Shown here piece after piece: positions 29,506 to 38,544 of a DNA stretch of 38,544 nucleotides (position 1 is its first letter; each line of letters opens with the position of its first letter). The stretch is taken from the NCBI GenBank assembly GCA_022496185.1, contig WTXG01000313.1:1-38544 (forward strand), read 5' to 3'. A program made the translations under genes and the position numbers. The stretch is from Multifurca ochricompacta. Its lineage: Eukaryota; Basidiomycota; Agaricomycetes; Russulales; Russulaceae. The notes below the pieces were generated by a model. The model was not told the DNA's origin, made no database searches, and worked only from the letters and a program-made list of their open reading frames with translations.

Positions 29506-31008
29506 ATGCATACAGGGGAAGACGACAATGACCACATAACTGTCCTCCCAGAAGAGGTGTTCGCGAAGACAGCCATAGTCAGCCTCCATGATATGGACCT
29601 GTGGGCACAAGTCTCACAAAATATGAACCCAGAACTGTGCCGCTCGTGGGCTGACGCCCACAACCTGAAAGAAATTAATGGTCTTTGGTGGAAGGACAGA
29701 GATCGACTTGTTGTCACCGGTGGCAACAACATTAAGAGGGGGGTGATCCATTTTCACCACGATCTCCCTTCTGCTGGTCACCCAGGCATCGCCAATACTT
29801 ATGCCCTCGCCAAACGTGACTACTGGTGGCCCAACATGAAGAAAGACATCGAAGACTATGTGAAGGGATGTGCGGACTGCCAGGCTAATAAAGTGAACAC
29901 ACACCCGCACCCTCCGGCCATGCTTCCCATTACTCCCACCACGTCTTTGCCATTCCAAACGATTGCCATGGATTTCATAGTCAAACTACCCAACTCTAGA
30001 GGCTTTGACTCCATTTTGACCATCACAGACCACGACTACTCCAAAGCAGCGCTCTTCATACCATGCAAGGAGTCCATCACAGCGGAGGGAGTGGCCAAGC
30101 TCTATCTTGACCACGTCTATCGACACTATGGCCTCCCAGAAAAGATCATCTCTGACCGAGACCCACGCTTCACTTCGACGTTTGCCAGAGCATTATGCAA
30201 GGTTCTGGACATACAGCAGAACATCTCAACAGCCTACCACCCCCAAACAGATGGACAGTCGGAACGCACCAATCAATGGCTAGAACAGTACCTCCAATTC
30301 TGGTGCAATGGACGACAGGATGACTGGGCAGACTGGCTGGCAACAGCAGAGTTTGCACACAACTCCTGGCCTAATGGCACGATGAGAACCCCCCCATTTT
30401 CCCTTATCATGGGCTGGGTACCACACACTACATGGACTGATAAGCCAACAAATGTCCCCATGACCGCACAGCGACTCAGCCAATGGGATGAGATCCGGAA
30501 ATCGGCCAATGAGAACCTGTTGAAGGCACAGCAGACCTTATCAGATAAACCCTCGAAATTCACACCTTATCGAGTCGATGAACAGGTTTGGCTGGAAGGG
30601 AAGCACATCCATACATCACACCCCACAGCTAAGTTGGCACCCCGACGTCACGGACCCTTCCAAATCACAAGGAAATTATTGGATGTATCATATGAACTCG
30701 AACTCCCCCCCACATGGAAGATCCACCCGGTCTTCCATGCGAAGCTTCTAACACCATACAAGGAAACATCCATTCATGGGGAAAACTTCCCAAGGCCTCC
30801 ACCGGAATTAGTCAATGGAGAAGCAGAGTGGGAAGTGGAGCGGATTATGAACTCCGCTTATCGAGGCCGAGGGCGCAAACTACATTACCTGATCAAGTGG
30901 AAGGGATTCCCAGACTCTGACAATTCATGGGAACCAGCCAGGAATATCTTTGCCCCGGATTTGATCACAGAGTTCCACTTACGACATCCTCAGGCACCTA
31001 GGAAGTAG
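29506..31008 (+). CDS. gypsy-B integrase with chromodomain, open 500-residue frame
   Basis: This is the intact 3' part of the polyprotein, in phase with RNase H and separated from it by one TGA. The HHCC zinc-binding region lies at residues about 84-125 (HHDLPSAGHPG, then CADC). The catalytic residues are D156 (AMDFI), D217 (SDRDPRF) and E253 (DGQSER), with 35 residues between the last two. The C-terminal DNA-binding part has VWLEGKHIHTSHPTAKLAPR and HPVFHAKLL. The chromodomain at residues about 441-495 reads EWEVERIMNSA and YLIKWKGFPDSDNSWEP. The frame starts after the TGA; natural translation would begin in gag. All key residues are present. Confidence 0.9.
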   Translation: MHTGEDDNDHITVLPEEVFAKTAIVSLHDMDLWAQVSQNMNPELCRSWADAHNLKEINGLWWKDRDRLVVTGGNNIKRGVIHFHHDLPSAGHPGIANTYALAKRDYWWPNMKKDIEDYVKGCADCQANKVNTHPHPPAMLPITPTTSLPFQTIAMDFIVKLPNSRGFDSILTITDHDYSKAALFIPCKESITAEGVAKLYLDHVYRHYGLPEKIISDRDPRFTSTFARALCKVLDIQQNISTAYHPQTDGQSERTNQWLEQYLQFWCNGRQDDWADWLATAEFAHNSWPNGTMRTPPFSLIMGWVPHTTWTDKPTNVPMTAQRLSQWDEIRKSANENLLKAQQTLSDKPSKFTPYRVDEQVWLEGKHIHTSHPTAKLAPRRHGPFQITRKLLDVSYELELPPTWKIHPVFHAKLLTPYKETSIHGENFPRPPPELVNGEAEWEVERIMNSAYRGRGRKLHYLIKWKGFPDSDNSWEPARNIFAPDLITEFHLRHPQAPRK

Positions 31009-31084
31009 TTAAAAGGAGAGCAAACCCCTGACTTTTCTTCCCCAGAACAAAGCTTCACCAGCAATGTCCTAACCACAAATCAAT

Positions 31085-32278
31085 ATGTCCTCTTCCTTCA
31101 TTGCTGCCTCTGCTGCCATTGACGCCTTCGCTGCCACTACTGTGGTCATGGAAGCTTTCCCCTCCGCTCACCCCTCCACTCGCCCTTCCTCTCCTATCGA
31201 CTACGAAGCCGCTGAGGAACGCATTAAGAACCAGTTGCCCAATCCAAATGACGACTTCACCCACTCTGAAGAACCCCACCCAAACGACCTCATCGGCATG
31301 GAGCAAGATGATGAAGTACCTGAATTTCCATTCTTCGCCAACAACCCAAACTCCTCCATGTACTTCCCACTCGAAATCACAATGGCTGATGGGACAAAAG
31401 AAATAGCTAAGTACATATTCTACACCAATGGAGGAATGGATGTTGCAGGCTGCATGAAGAAGGATGGGCCTGTTTACGGGGCCCTGGTTTACTTGGAAGA
31501 GTGATACACAGGTCGTCTTCACCATATGATGAGTGACGAACAGCTGGGGCACCTTGCGGCCGACGACCCCCGAGCCTTTGCAATCGATGAGGTATTGAAC
31601 GACATGCGACTCCCATGTCTCAAAGCCGAAGTAATGAGACTGTGGAAAACCCTCGCCCTTCACACCACACTCAATACTCAGTACAAGGAATATGCGAAGC
31701 AAATGACAAGGCTTACGAGAGGCATGTTCCAAGTCGAGCAGGAGTTGACGGAGATTCGGAAAAGGTTGGAGATAGGGGACGCATATCAGACCATTGCAGA
31801 GAGGTATGCCGACACATATGCCCGACCCCTTCCCCCACGATCGCTAGGAGCGGCACCACAACTACTACCAAACTGATTCGAGATGCCACGAATGCACGAG
31901 AACCCCTGAGGGGAGACTTGCTGGCGATGCGATAGCAAGTATCATATCAGCTGGAATTGCCCCCTCAATCGCAAATGGTGCCGTCACTGTCGAAGCAACC
32001 TCCATTGGAGCAGATTCTGCATCTTCCAATGTCTGGGAGTCGTGCCCACCATTGTCAATCCATCGGGATGGTGTGGAAAGTGTCTGCAACATAACGCGGG
32101 GCATCACGAGCTCAATTGTCCAGTGTACAATCTGTGTCGCCAGTGTGGATGGCGCGGACCATACGGGTTCCTGCGCACACACCAATGTGCAGCAGATGAA
32201 ACCTACACCATGGAGGATTGAAATCTGGTGGATGATTATGTGGACTTGGTACAAGATGATGATGGTGCGCGTTTCTAG
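31085..32278 (+). pseudogene. extra ORF after integrase: helical protein with four zinc-knuckle-like motifs (copy 1)
   Basis: It starts at ATG 31085 (MSSSFIAASAAIDAF), 76 bases after the integrase stop, and ends at TAG 32276-32278, 31 bases before the LTR; 397 codons. An alanine/proline-rich N-terminus is followed by an acidic stretch and a conserved block (FYTNGGMDVAGCMKKDGPVY). A long charged region that looks helical (LKAEVMRLWK...IRKRLEIGDAYQ) comes next, then tandem knuckles from residue 279: CWRC....H....C, CRHC....H....C, CGKC......H....C and CRQC...HQC. Four in-frame stops, all TGA (31502, 31874, 31907, 32219), interrupt it. Copy 2 has arginine at three of these positions. I do not recognise the family. 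RNA or DNA binding is a reasonable guess, nothing more. Confidence 0.82.
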
Positions 32279-32295
32279 CTGGGTCAGCTCGAGCC

Positions 32296-32309
32296 AGAAG
32301 GGAGGGTGA
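32296..32309 (+). other. polypurine tract of gypsy-B
   Basis: AGAAGGGAGGGTGA lies directly before the 3' LTR and would prime plus-strand DNA synthesis. The minus-strand relative at 37622 has the matching AGAGGGGGTGA. Confidence 0.85.
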
Positions 32310-32890
32310 TGTTACAAACAGGGCCCAGTAGCCCTATTTTCTTCACTCTCCCCAACTGGGACCCCACTCGTCCACCAACCCTTCATTTCCTCATTACGTC
32401 TCCCTCCTGGGACCCCTCACATGCATTGCTTCCATCCCCGTGACTGTTGTTTGGACTTGTGTAGTTACTATTTGTTTATGCTTGTCTTTTCTTATCGTCT
32501 TATCTTTACGACCGGACATTTACTTAATCCCCTATCAGAAGCCAGGCTTTATGCCATCCGCTTTCATATCTTTGGGCCCACATGACTCCGATATCCTTAT
32601 CTATAGACGCCCATCCATTTACGTATATAAGTCTGTCTTAGCTACGCTGTAGACCTTAGACTTGACTTATTGAATACATCGGTGTTCGTCTTCTGGACTC
32701 TCCCTTGCAATCTCTGACTCGTCTGTCTCAGTGCTTTCGGCACTTTCCACTCAACATCGTCTTAGGGAACAGCCCCTTCGACTTTGACTCATCCCCTTGA
32801 ACTCCAAGAGGTCCTATTGACCTCTTATCCAAAACTCTTGACCAACGCTGTCGCACAAGTCGTGCAGAACGTCCCACACCGGACGTAACA
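32310..32890 (+). repeat. 3' LTR of gypsy-B
   Basis: It has the same 581-bp length as the 5' LTR, from TGTTACAAACAGGG to CCGGACGTAACA. It differs from the 5' LTR at 20 bases, all C/T or G/A changes in CpG-derived dinucleotides. The TATA box is near 32624. Confidence 0.97.
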
Positions 32891-32895
32891 GTCTA

Positions 32896-33123
32896 GACTG
32901 TGGGGCCTCTGCCTATTGTGGTAAACACAATAGAGAATTGACTTGTTATTGTTGAGTGGCTCCTGTGCTGACTAAGCAGCATGTGACTATTACATGTGAC
33001 TCAGTCACATGATCCATGTCATGACTACATTCCCATGATCATGTGTTGAGACTGCTGGGTAATCTTCCCACAGTCATGTGATCCAAAAGGGAGAAAAGAA
33101 AGGAAAAATAAAATAGAGCCGTG
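32896..33123. other. host sequence of gypsy-B, non-coding
   Basis: This continues the sequence before 25424. It holds several CATGTGAC/GTCACATG words at 32980-33075, like those in LTR-X and LTR-Y. No gene is seen. It may be an old LTR. Confidence 0.4.
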
Positions 33124-33241
33124 ACAAAACCCGCCGCATGGGTATGGGTTTCCACGGGTTGGGAGCCGTATACCTGTACCCATACCCGGCAAAACCCATG
33201 GCACTTACCTGCGCAGGTATGAAAACCCTTGACAATCACTA
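33124..33241 (-). mobile_element. end fragment of an A1/A2/B-type hAT element
   Basis: These 118 bases match the inverse of the left end of element B, from CAAAACCCGCCGCATGGG to the terminus GACAATCACTA. The rest of the element is missing. It abuts the composite element C2 at GCTCAGGC. Confidence 0.85.
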
Positions 33242-34599
33242 GCTCAGGCTTAAGGTTTGGAAAGCCTGAAGCCACAGCTTAGGCCGTGGCTTTTGGTGGC
33301 TGAGTCACGCTTTCTATGAACCAGAATGCCAGTACAGAGATAGTCCAACAAAATTGTGATTGCATTTAGATTTTAGATAAAACAATTGATGAGATAAAAA
33401 TGTGTCTTACATTAATCAAGATACTGAGTATATACATCTCAGATCAATCATGTGATTAAATCACATTGCGAGATAATGCATTTGTTTACTTTAATTTAGT
33501 AGCTGATATAGTACATCTAAATAGGAATTCTGAAGGAAATGGGCATGGTGCAGACTTATATTTTAGATACTTTGTTAACTTAGAGACTTAGGTGCTTGTG
33601 ATAATGCGATAGCAATTGCTTTATCTATAGCAGATTTAGTGGCTTTATACAGCTACTAAATCAAAGTAAACAAACGCAGCATTATCTTGCTTGTTAATGA
33701 AAGTGATTTAATCACATGATCAATCTGAGATGTATATACTCAGTATCTTGATTAATGTAAGACGCATTTTTATCTCATCAATTGTTTTATCTAAATGCAA
33801 TCACAATTATCTCAGACTATCTCTGTACCAGTATTCTGGTTCAACAAATTCAATGCTGTCCTGGATGTGCATTTTTTATGCAGCAAAGGACATTATAGAT
33901 ACACATGGCCATTTTTTGAGTAATATTAATTGATAATCTGATTGTAGAGTAGTCTAAAGTAGTCTAGTATGTATTTTAGATAATGCCAGACCAGCAGAAG
34001 CAATTGTGCATTAGTAAATAAGATGTGTCAGGGTACTTATGAAAGTAAGCCACTGATAACTAATTGGATTTACATCACATGCTCGATTGGCTTTGGTATT
34101 TCATAGAATAGTACTAGAACCTATTTAAAGATGCCCTGTAGCACACTACAGACCCCATTTTGTCCTCTTGGGGCTGTAGGCTCTTAGCAATTGTTCAATA
34201 TAGGTCTATTCTTGCTGGATTTTCACTCTTAGTTTCACCATGATCTCAACATCTTATCTTATCTACATAGCAAGCACAGGATAGAAGCACCTGTTACAAA
34301 CACTGTTATTGATACAAGCTAAACTAAGACAATTTATGTTACAGGAGTTAAATAGGAGACATAATATGGCAGAAGGCCAAAGCAGTGGCCAGGGGTTGAT
34401 ATAATGTAAACTACAAGTCCTTCAAAAAATGCAGCTAAAACTGGATTTGACGCTGTAAAGCCGTGGCTTGGGCCTAAGCCAGGCCTAAGCCAGCTGGAAG
34501 CCATCGCTATGGCCCAGGCTTGAGTTTTGAAAAGCCTGAGCCGCCAAAAGCCAAGCCTAAGCCGCGGCTTCAGGCCGAGCTGGGGCCGTCACAACACTA
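33242..34599 (+). mobile_element. composite non-autonomous hAT element C2 (right TIR CACAACACTA)
   Basis: The right end CACAACACTA complements the left end of C1 at 15838. The left end is lost at the fragment 33124-33241. The first about 70 bases and the last about 140 carry AAGCC/GGCTT words. The interior has an inverted pair (33318-33520 with 33635-33842). It also has a block shared with the A1/A2/B elements (33930-34150) and a copia-3-LTR-like block inverted at about 34170-34430. No coding sequence is seen. Confidence 0.7.
33318..33842. repeat. imperfect palindrome of about 200-bp arms in C2
   Basis: GAACCAGAATGCCAGTACAG at 33318 pairs with the inverse CTGTACCAGTATTCTGGTTC ending at 33842. 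The arms share TAAAACAATTGATGAGATAA, GATACTGAGTATATACATCT and ATCATGTGATTAAATCAC. Element C1 has a single copy of this sequence, so the palindrome arose in C2 or a relative. Confidence 0.8.
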
Positions 34600-35349
34600 A
34601 GTACAAGCACAGCACACCCTGGTTCTCTCCTTTTGGGGACACACTTTGCCTTGCACTCACCACGAATTGGATCCATTCTGCAAGTACACCGACGATTGCA
34701 AGATCCACCAAAGTGGAGGGAATAGACTATAGACTATTGATAGGGGGTACCGGTGTTAGTCTGGTACGGCGAGCTGAATTTGCTGGTACGGTTGGCGATA
34801 GCACGGAAATCGACCTAAGAGCAGAGCGAGCATGAATAAGAGTAAAAGCAATTGTTAAGTTCGCTTTTGTGAGAACTAAGTTGAGGCAGACAAGTGGATA
34901 AAAAGGATCAAAACTGGATGATGATTCTGAACAAACTACTAAGGTTTTTATACATTTTAGCTATAGGAGTAAATATAGGAGAGATAACACAATAAAGTCG
35001 AAACTGGAGGCCAAAGATCTGGCCAGAGAGGCATACAATGTAAACTACAAGTCAATCAGAATGAAATGCAAGGCAAAGAATGCAAGACAAAGGGGCGCGC
35101 GAAAGGAGCGGAACTGTAATGTACAACTGTAATGGTTTTAGTCACGCTTGCATAAAATTGAAACGAAATAAGATGATAATGGAGATATAAAATGCGTTTA
35201 CTCTTCCGAACGTGAAACCAAAATATCCAAAGCATCTTGAGTTGCTGCGAATGAACGCGGCAATAATCTTGTGTCCAAGTGCAATCTTGACACTCCTAAG
35301 ATCCTTCTCCTCTGGCCGGGCCAGTCTGTCCGGAATGCGCAATACAGCA
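34600..35349 (-). repeat. 3' LTR region of copia-3, minus strand
   Basis: On the minus strand it begins TGCTGTATTGCGC immediately after the purine tract AAGGGGAG, 7 bases after the pol stop. A TATA-like ATGTATAAAAACC lies at about 34946-34958. The end of the LTR is not certain, because element C2 sits at 34599. Resembling pieces occur at 22731-24720 and within elements A1, A2, B and C2. Confidence 0.65.
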
Positions 35350-35356
35350 CTCCCCT

Positions 35357-37031
35357 TCAAGCGCGACAAATCCCAAGGTTTTGAATATGAGTGGCGACCT
35401 TGTACTTGGGAAGTGCCTTCATAAGGATGTCCGCGGTCATGTCTTCTGTGGGACAGTACTCGAGTTGAATTTGTTTATCAGTAATTGTTTGGTGAATAAA
35501 ATGAAATCGAATGTCGATGTGTTTGGTGTGTGCATGGTAGTTATTGTCTTCTGCAAGTCGGATTGCGGCTTGATTGTCGCATAGTAGAGGTGTCGGAGTA
35601 AGGGTAATATTGAATAGGGACTTGAGAAGGCGTCGCATCCAAATGCACTCCTTGGCTGCATGAGTTGCGGCCACATATTCTGCTTCTGCGGTAGAAAGGG
35701 TAATTAGCTCTTGCTTTCGCGAAGCCCAAGAGACTGCTCCGCCATCAATGAGGAAGGTGAAGCCGGATATTGTGTGGTGGTGTTCTTGTGACGCTCCATC
35801 TGCATCCGTGTATCCAATAAGATCGTGTGCTTGATTACCGTAAGTGAGTTTGTATGACTTGGTACCATTGAGGTAATGAAAGATTCGCTTCACTACTTGC
35901 CAGTGAATTTCACCCAGGTTTTCGAGGAATTGTGATAGTGTTGATACAGCAAAGGTGATGTCGGGTCGTGTGGCAACAGAGGTGTACATGAGGCTGCCAA
36001 TAGCCTCGCGGTAGGGAGTCTTCTTCATATGCGCCGCTTCAGTATCATCACTTGGCGCGTCAGACTTGTTGTAGTATGCCCCTGAGATGATGGGGGTTGC
36101 ATATGGTTTTGAATCGCTGAGTGTGAACCTGGCGAGAATGGTTTCGATGTAGGCTGTCTGGGAAAGTGAGATAGTTTGCATGTTACGGTTGTGCGAGATC
36201 TTGATGCCCAAGAGCCAGTGGACCGGACCAAGGTCCATGAGGGAGTAGCGGTTATTGAGCTTGTGCTTGTATTCGGTGATAAATGTTTTGCAGCTGCCTG
36301 TGATAATGCAATCGTCAACATGGATTGCTAGGATGGTCAGGTGTCCTTTGCTGTGAGCGGAGAACACTCCGGGGTTGGCTTCATTGACGTGGAAGCCTAG
36401 GTCATTGAGAGCGCGGTACAGTGTGTCGTACCACTTGCGTCCAGCCTGCTTCAGGCTGTAAAGGGACTTGTGTAAATGTTTGACAGACTCCCCTTGAGTG
36501 TCGTAACCAGGGGGTGATTGCATGTAGATGTCTTTGTTGTCGTCGAGCTCACCATTTAGATAAGCCCTGTTGAAGTCGAAGCTGTCGATTTCCCAATCAT
36601 GCCGGGCAGCCAAGGCGAGTATGGTGCAGAAGCTTGCGAGCCTGGCGACAGGGGAAAAGGTGTCGAAATAATCCACCCCAAACCTCTGGGTGAATCCGCG
36701 CACTACGAGTCGCGCCTTGTACTTCTCGATGGTGCCGTCTGATTTTCGCTTGATGCGGAAAACCCATTTGCTGCCGACAATATTCTTGCCAGTGGGGCGC
36801 GGGACTGTAGACCAAGTTCCGGCCTTCTCGAGTGTGTTGATCTCGTGATCCATGGCTTTCTGCCATTTCGGCCAATCTTGCCAGGATTGCGCGTCTGAGA
36901 GTGTCTTCGGGTCACCTTCTATATCGTTGATGGTGGCCTCCATAGCATCTTCGCAATCTGCGGAGTAAGCGAACTTGGGGGTTACAGCACTAGAGGCACT
37001 GTATCTGGGCCAGTCAGGATGGTAGTACTGG
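35357..37031 (-). CDS. copia-3 pol: open reverse transcriptase and RNase H, 5' cut by a gypsy insertion
   Basis: The frame is open from the junction at 37031 to TGA at 35357-35359, about 557 codons; the first in-frame ATG is at 36943. Counting from that ATG, RT shows WVFRIKRKSDGTIEKYKARL at residues 60-79, FDFNRAYLNGELDD with D123, and AIHVDDCI with D210-D211 (HVDD instead of the usual YVDD). RNase H shows IGYTDADGAS, STAEAEYVAATHA and LCDNQAAIRLAEDNN, and ends near HIDIRFHFI and DILMKALP. The stop overlaps the polypurine tract. It is uninterrupted, unlike all other pol copies here. Integrase and gag lie beyond the gypsy LTR inserted at 37032. Confidence 0.92.
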
Positions 37032-37621
37032 TGTTACGTCCGGTGCAGGACGTTCCACACGACTTGTGTGACAGCGTGATATGCGGGTTCGGATAAGAGG
37101 CCAATGAGGTCCCTTGGAGTTCAGAGGTTATGAGTCAACGTCCAAGAGGCTGTACTCTAAGACAATGTTGAGCAGAAAAGTGCCAAAAGCACTGAGACAG
37201 GCAGACGTCAAGAGACAAGGGGAAAGTCCAGAAGACAAGCACCAATGTATTCAATAAGTCGAGTCTGAGGTCTACAAGGTAGCTACAGTGGACTTATATA
37301 CGTAATCGAATGAGCGTCTAAAGATAAGATACTACGGAGTCATGTGGGCCCGAATATACGAAAGCGAAGGGCGTAAAGCCATGCTTCTGATAGGGAATTA
37401 AGTAAGTGTCCGGTCATAGAGATAAGGGATAAGAGATAAGTGATAACAAGACAATCATAAGTACATCGACATAAACAGAGACAAAGACTATCACGGGGAC
37501 AGGAGTAGGGCATGTGAGGGATCCCACGATGGAGACGTGATCTGGTAGTGAAGGGTAGGCAGCAAAGAGGGGTCGTCGTTGGGTAAGAAGAAAAAGACAG
37601 GAAGAGACGGGGTTCGTAACA
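37032..37621 (-). repeat. 3' LTR of gypsy-B2 (590 bp), minus strand
   Basis: On the minus strand it runs from TGTTACGAACCCCGTC to CACCGGACGTAACA, after the tract AGAGGGGGTGA. It resembles the gypsy-B LTRs in its ends, in its TATA box, and in AGACTCGACTT at +34 from the TATA box. It interrupts copia-3 pol at 37031. The TSD partner is outside the window. Confidence 0.93.
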
Positions 37622-37652
37622 TCACCCCCTCTTCTGGTTCTAGCAGTCCCGG

Positions 37653-38544
37653 CTAGAAACGACTCATACCGTCATCATCCTGTACCAGCTCCAGGTAATT
37701 GTCAGCTACATTACGGTCATCCATGCTGTACGATTCCAACTCTTGCGGGCATGCGTGGGTACAAAGAAACCCATACGGACCACGCTGGCCACATGCACAG
37801 CATAAGTCGTAGACAGGGCAATCGATTTCCTTATGCCCAGCGTTATGGCGAAGGCACTTGCTGCACCAGCCCGATGGGTTGGTGATAGTCGGGGCCACTC
37901 CTACACGTTGGAAGATGCAGTGCCTGCTCCAGTGGAGATTGCTTCGACAGTGTCGACACCATTTGCGGTTGAGGGGGCAGTTCCAGCTTATGTGATACTT
38001 GCTATCACATCGCCAGCAGGTTTCCCCGTGCGGGTTCTCGTGCAAGCGTGGCATCTCCAGCCGGGTCGGCAGCAGCGTCGGGGCCGCACCCAAGGTTCGA
38101 GGGGGGAGGGGTCGTGCATAAGTGTCTGCGTACCTTTCAGCAATTGTCTGGTACGCATCCCCCGCTTCCAACCTCTTTCTGATGTCCACAATCTCCGACT
38201 CCAACTGGAACATCCCATTCGTCAGCCTTGCCATCATTTTCGCGTGCTCCTTATACTGTTGGTTCAGCGTCCTCCTCAAGGTGATACTCTTCCTCAGCCT
38301 CATGACTTCTGCCTTTAAGCGCGGCAGTCTCATATCGTTCATCACCTCATCGATCGCGAAGGCGCGACAGTCTTCCGCGGCAAGGTGACCCAACTGTTCA
38401 TCAGTCAACGTGTGGTGGAGTCGACCTGTATACCTTTCCTCCAGATAGACAGGAGCTCCGTAAACCGGCCCATCCTTCTTCATACACCCCGCCACATCCA
38501 TCCCGCCATTGGTGTAGTAGATATACTTGGCGATGGCCGTAGAT
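37653..38544 (-). CDS. extra ORF after integrase: helical protein with four zinc-knuckle-like motifs (copy 2, partial)
   Basis: Open on the minus strand from the window edge to TAG at 37653-37655, about 296 residues, with 31 bases to the LTR. It is the counterpart of the ORF at 31085. Counting from the ATG at 38501, a charged helical region spans about 61-128. The knuckles are C162-C175 (CWRCDSKYHISWNC), C182-C195, C213-C228 and about C234-C251. The acidic tail is ELVQDDDGMSRF. In the block DAYQTIAERYADTYARPLPP the two copies are identical in protein but differ at 12 codons by silent changes. No stop is present, so this copy could be expressed if the rest of the element is intact. Confidence 0.9.
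   Translation of the reverse strand, partial: STAIAKYIYYTNGGMDVAGCMKKDGPVYGAPVYLEERYTGRLHHTLTDEQLGHLAAEDCRAFAIDEVMNDMRLPRLKAEVMRLRKSITLRRTLNQQYKEHAKMMARLTNGMFQLESEIVDIRKRLEAGDAYQTIAERYADTYARPLPPRTLGAAPTLLPTRLEMPRLHENPHGETCWRCDSKYHISWNCPLNRKWCRHCRSNLHWSRHCIFQRVGVAPTITNPSGWCSKCLRHNAGHKEIDCPVYDLCCACGQRGPYGFLCTHACPQELESYSMDDRNVADNYLELVQDDDGMSRF

Larger units (their letters stand above)
25429..32890 (+). mobile_element. complete Ty3/gypsy chromovirus gypsy-B, with TSD GTCTA
   Basis: It is 7462 bp with two 581-bp LTRs (25429-26009 and 32310-32890) and exact GTCTA copies at 25424-25428 and 32891-32895. The order is gag, protease, RT, RNase H, integrase with chromodomain, then an extra ORF before the 3' LTR. 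The LTRs differ at 20 bases without any gap, all at CpG-derived sites. Most of the coding region is broken by TGA codons and small shifts, but the integrase is open. The primer-binding arrangement is Tf1-like. Confidence 0.97.

Noticed and set aside
31055..31732. Long minus-strand frame (225 codons) opposite the extra ORF
   Set aside because: The plus-strand frame is conserved in the second copy, with mostly silent changes and intact cysteine motifs. The minus-strand frame is a by-product of its codon use.
31085..32278. The extra ORF as a retroviral-type envelope gene
   Set aside because: I see no signal peptide, no hydrophobic membrane segment and no cleavage site. The C-terminus is cysteine/histidine-rich and acidic instead.
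37833..38318. Plus-strand frame of 161 codons at the right end
   Set aside because: It is the antisense of the conserved zinc-knuckle ORF on the minus strand and has no domain of its own.

Overview
The window contains no recognisable host gene. It is a pile of transposable elements from what looks like a filamentous fungus, most likely a basidiomycete of the Agaricomycete kind. The grounds are chromodomain-bearing Ty3/gypsy elements, Ty1/copia elements, and a hAT transposase of the type I associate with mushroom-forming fungi (motif NSMPE..TVSTFTWL). CpG-directed decay of the repeats fits a fungus that methylates transposons. The organism call is inference. The element calls rest on motifs, terminal repeats and target-site duplications (TSDs) read from the sequence.

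Left third (1-15827). A decayed Ty1/copia element (copia-1) ends in a 513-bp LTR at 3635-4147. Next come a possible second copia LTR (4233-4968) and a copia gag remnant (5022-5813), cut by a truncated gypsy LTR (5814-6249). Then comes gypsy-A, whose protease-RT-RNase H-integrase frame runs from 6260 to about 14582. It is split by a solo copia LTR in the RT active site (7317-7827, TSD CATCC) and by a nest of four further insertions at 8082-12897. From outside in these are LTR-X (TSD CAATT), solo gypsy LTR-Y (TSD ACTTG), hAT element D (TSD GGTCTTAG) and a Tc1-type fold-back element with 741-bp inverted arms (TSD TA). Gypsy-A ends in LTR-W (15130-15827).

Middle (15838-25428). One end of a hAT element (TIR TAGTGTTGTG) is followed by a minus-strand gypsy fragment (LTR 16643-17211, integrase and chromodomain to 18325) and a copia LTR without a TSD (18326-18838). 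The C-terminal half of a hAT transposase follows, split by two nested 1.4-kb non-autonomous hAT elements (A1 and A2, TIR TAGTGATTG). A third copy, B (22900-24351, TSD ACTCTGGT), sits inside an old copia LTR. These small elements carry repeated pieces of a copia LTR.

Right third (25429-38544). Gypsy-B is complete from LTR to LTR (25429-32890, TSD GTCTA, two 581-bp LTRs). It has gag, protease, RT/RNase H, an open 500-residue integrase with chromodomain, and an extra ORF between integrase and the 3' LTR. That ORF encodes a predicted helical region followed by four zinc-knuckle-like motifs. A second copy lies on the minus strand at 37653-38544 in a related element, and the two differ mostly at synonymous sites where compared. 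Between the two gypsy elements are another composite hAT element (33242-34599) and a minus-strand copia element with an open RT/RNase H frame (35357-37031).

The most notable points are: the extra zinc-knuckle ORF; LTR differences in gypsy-B that fall only at CpG sites, matched by TGA-only stops at probable arginine codons; a Tf1-like self-priming arrangement in the gypsy-B family; the fold-back Tc1 element; and an insertion order that can be read from nested TSDs.
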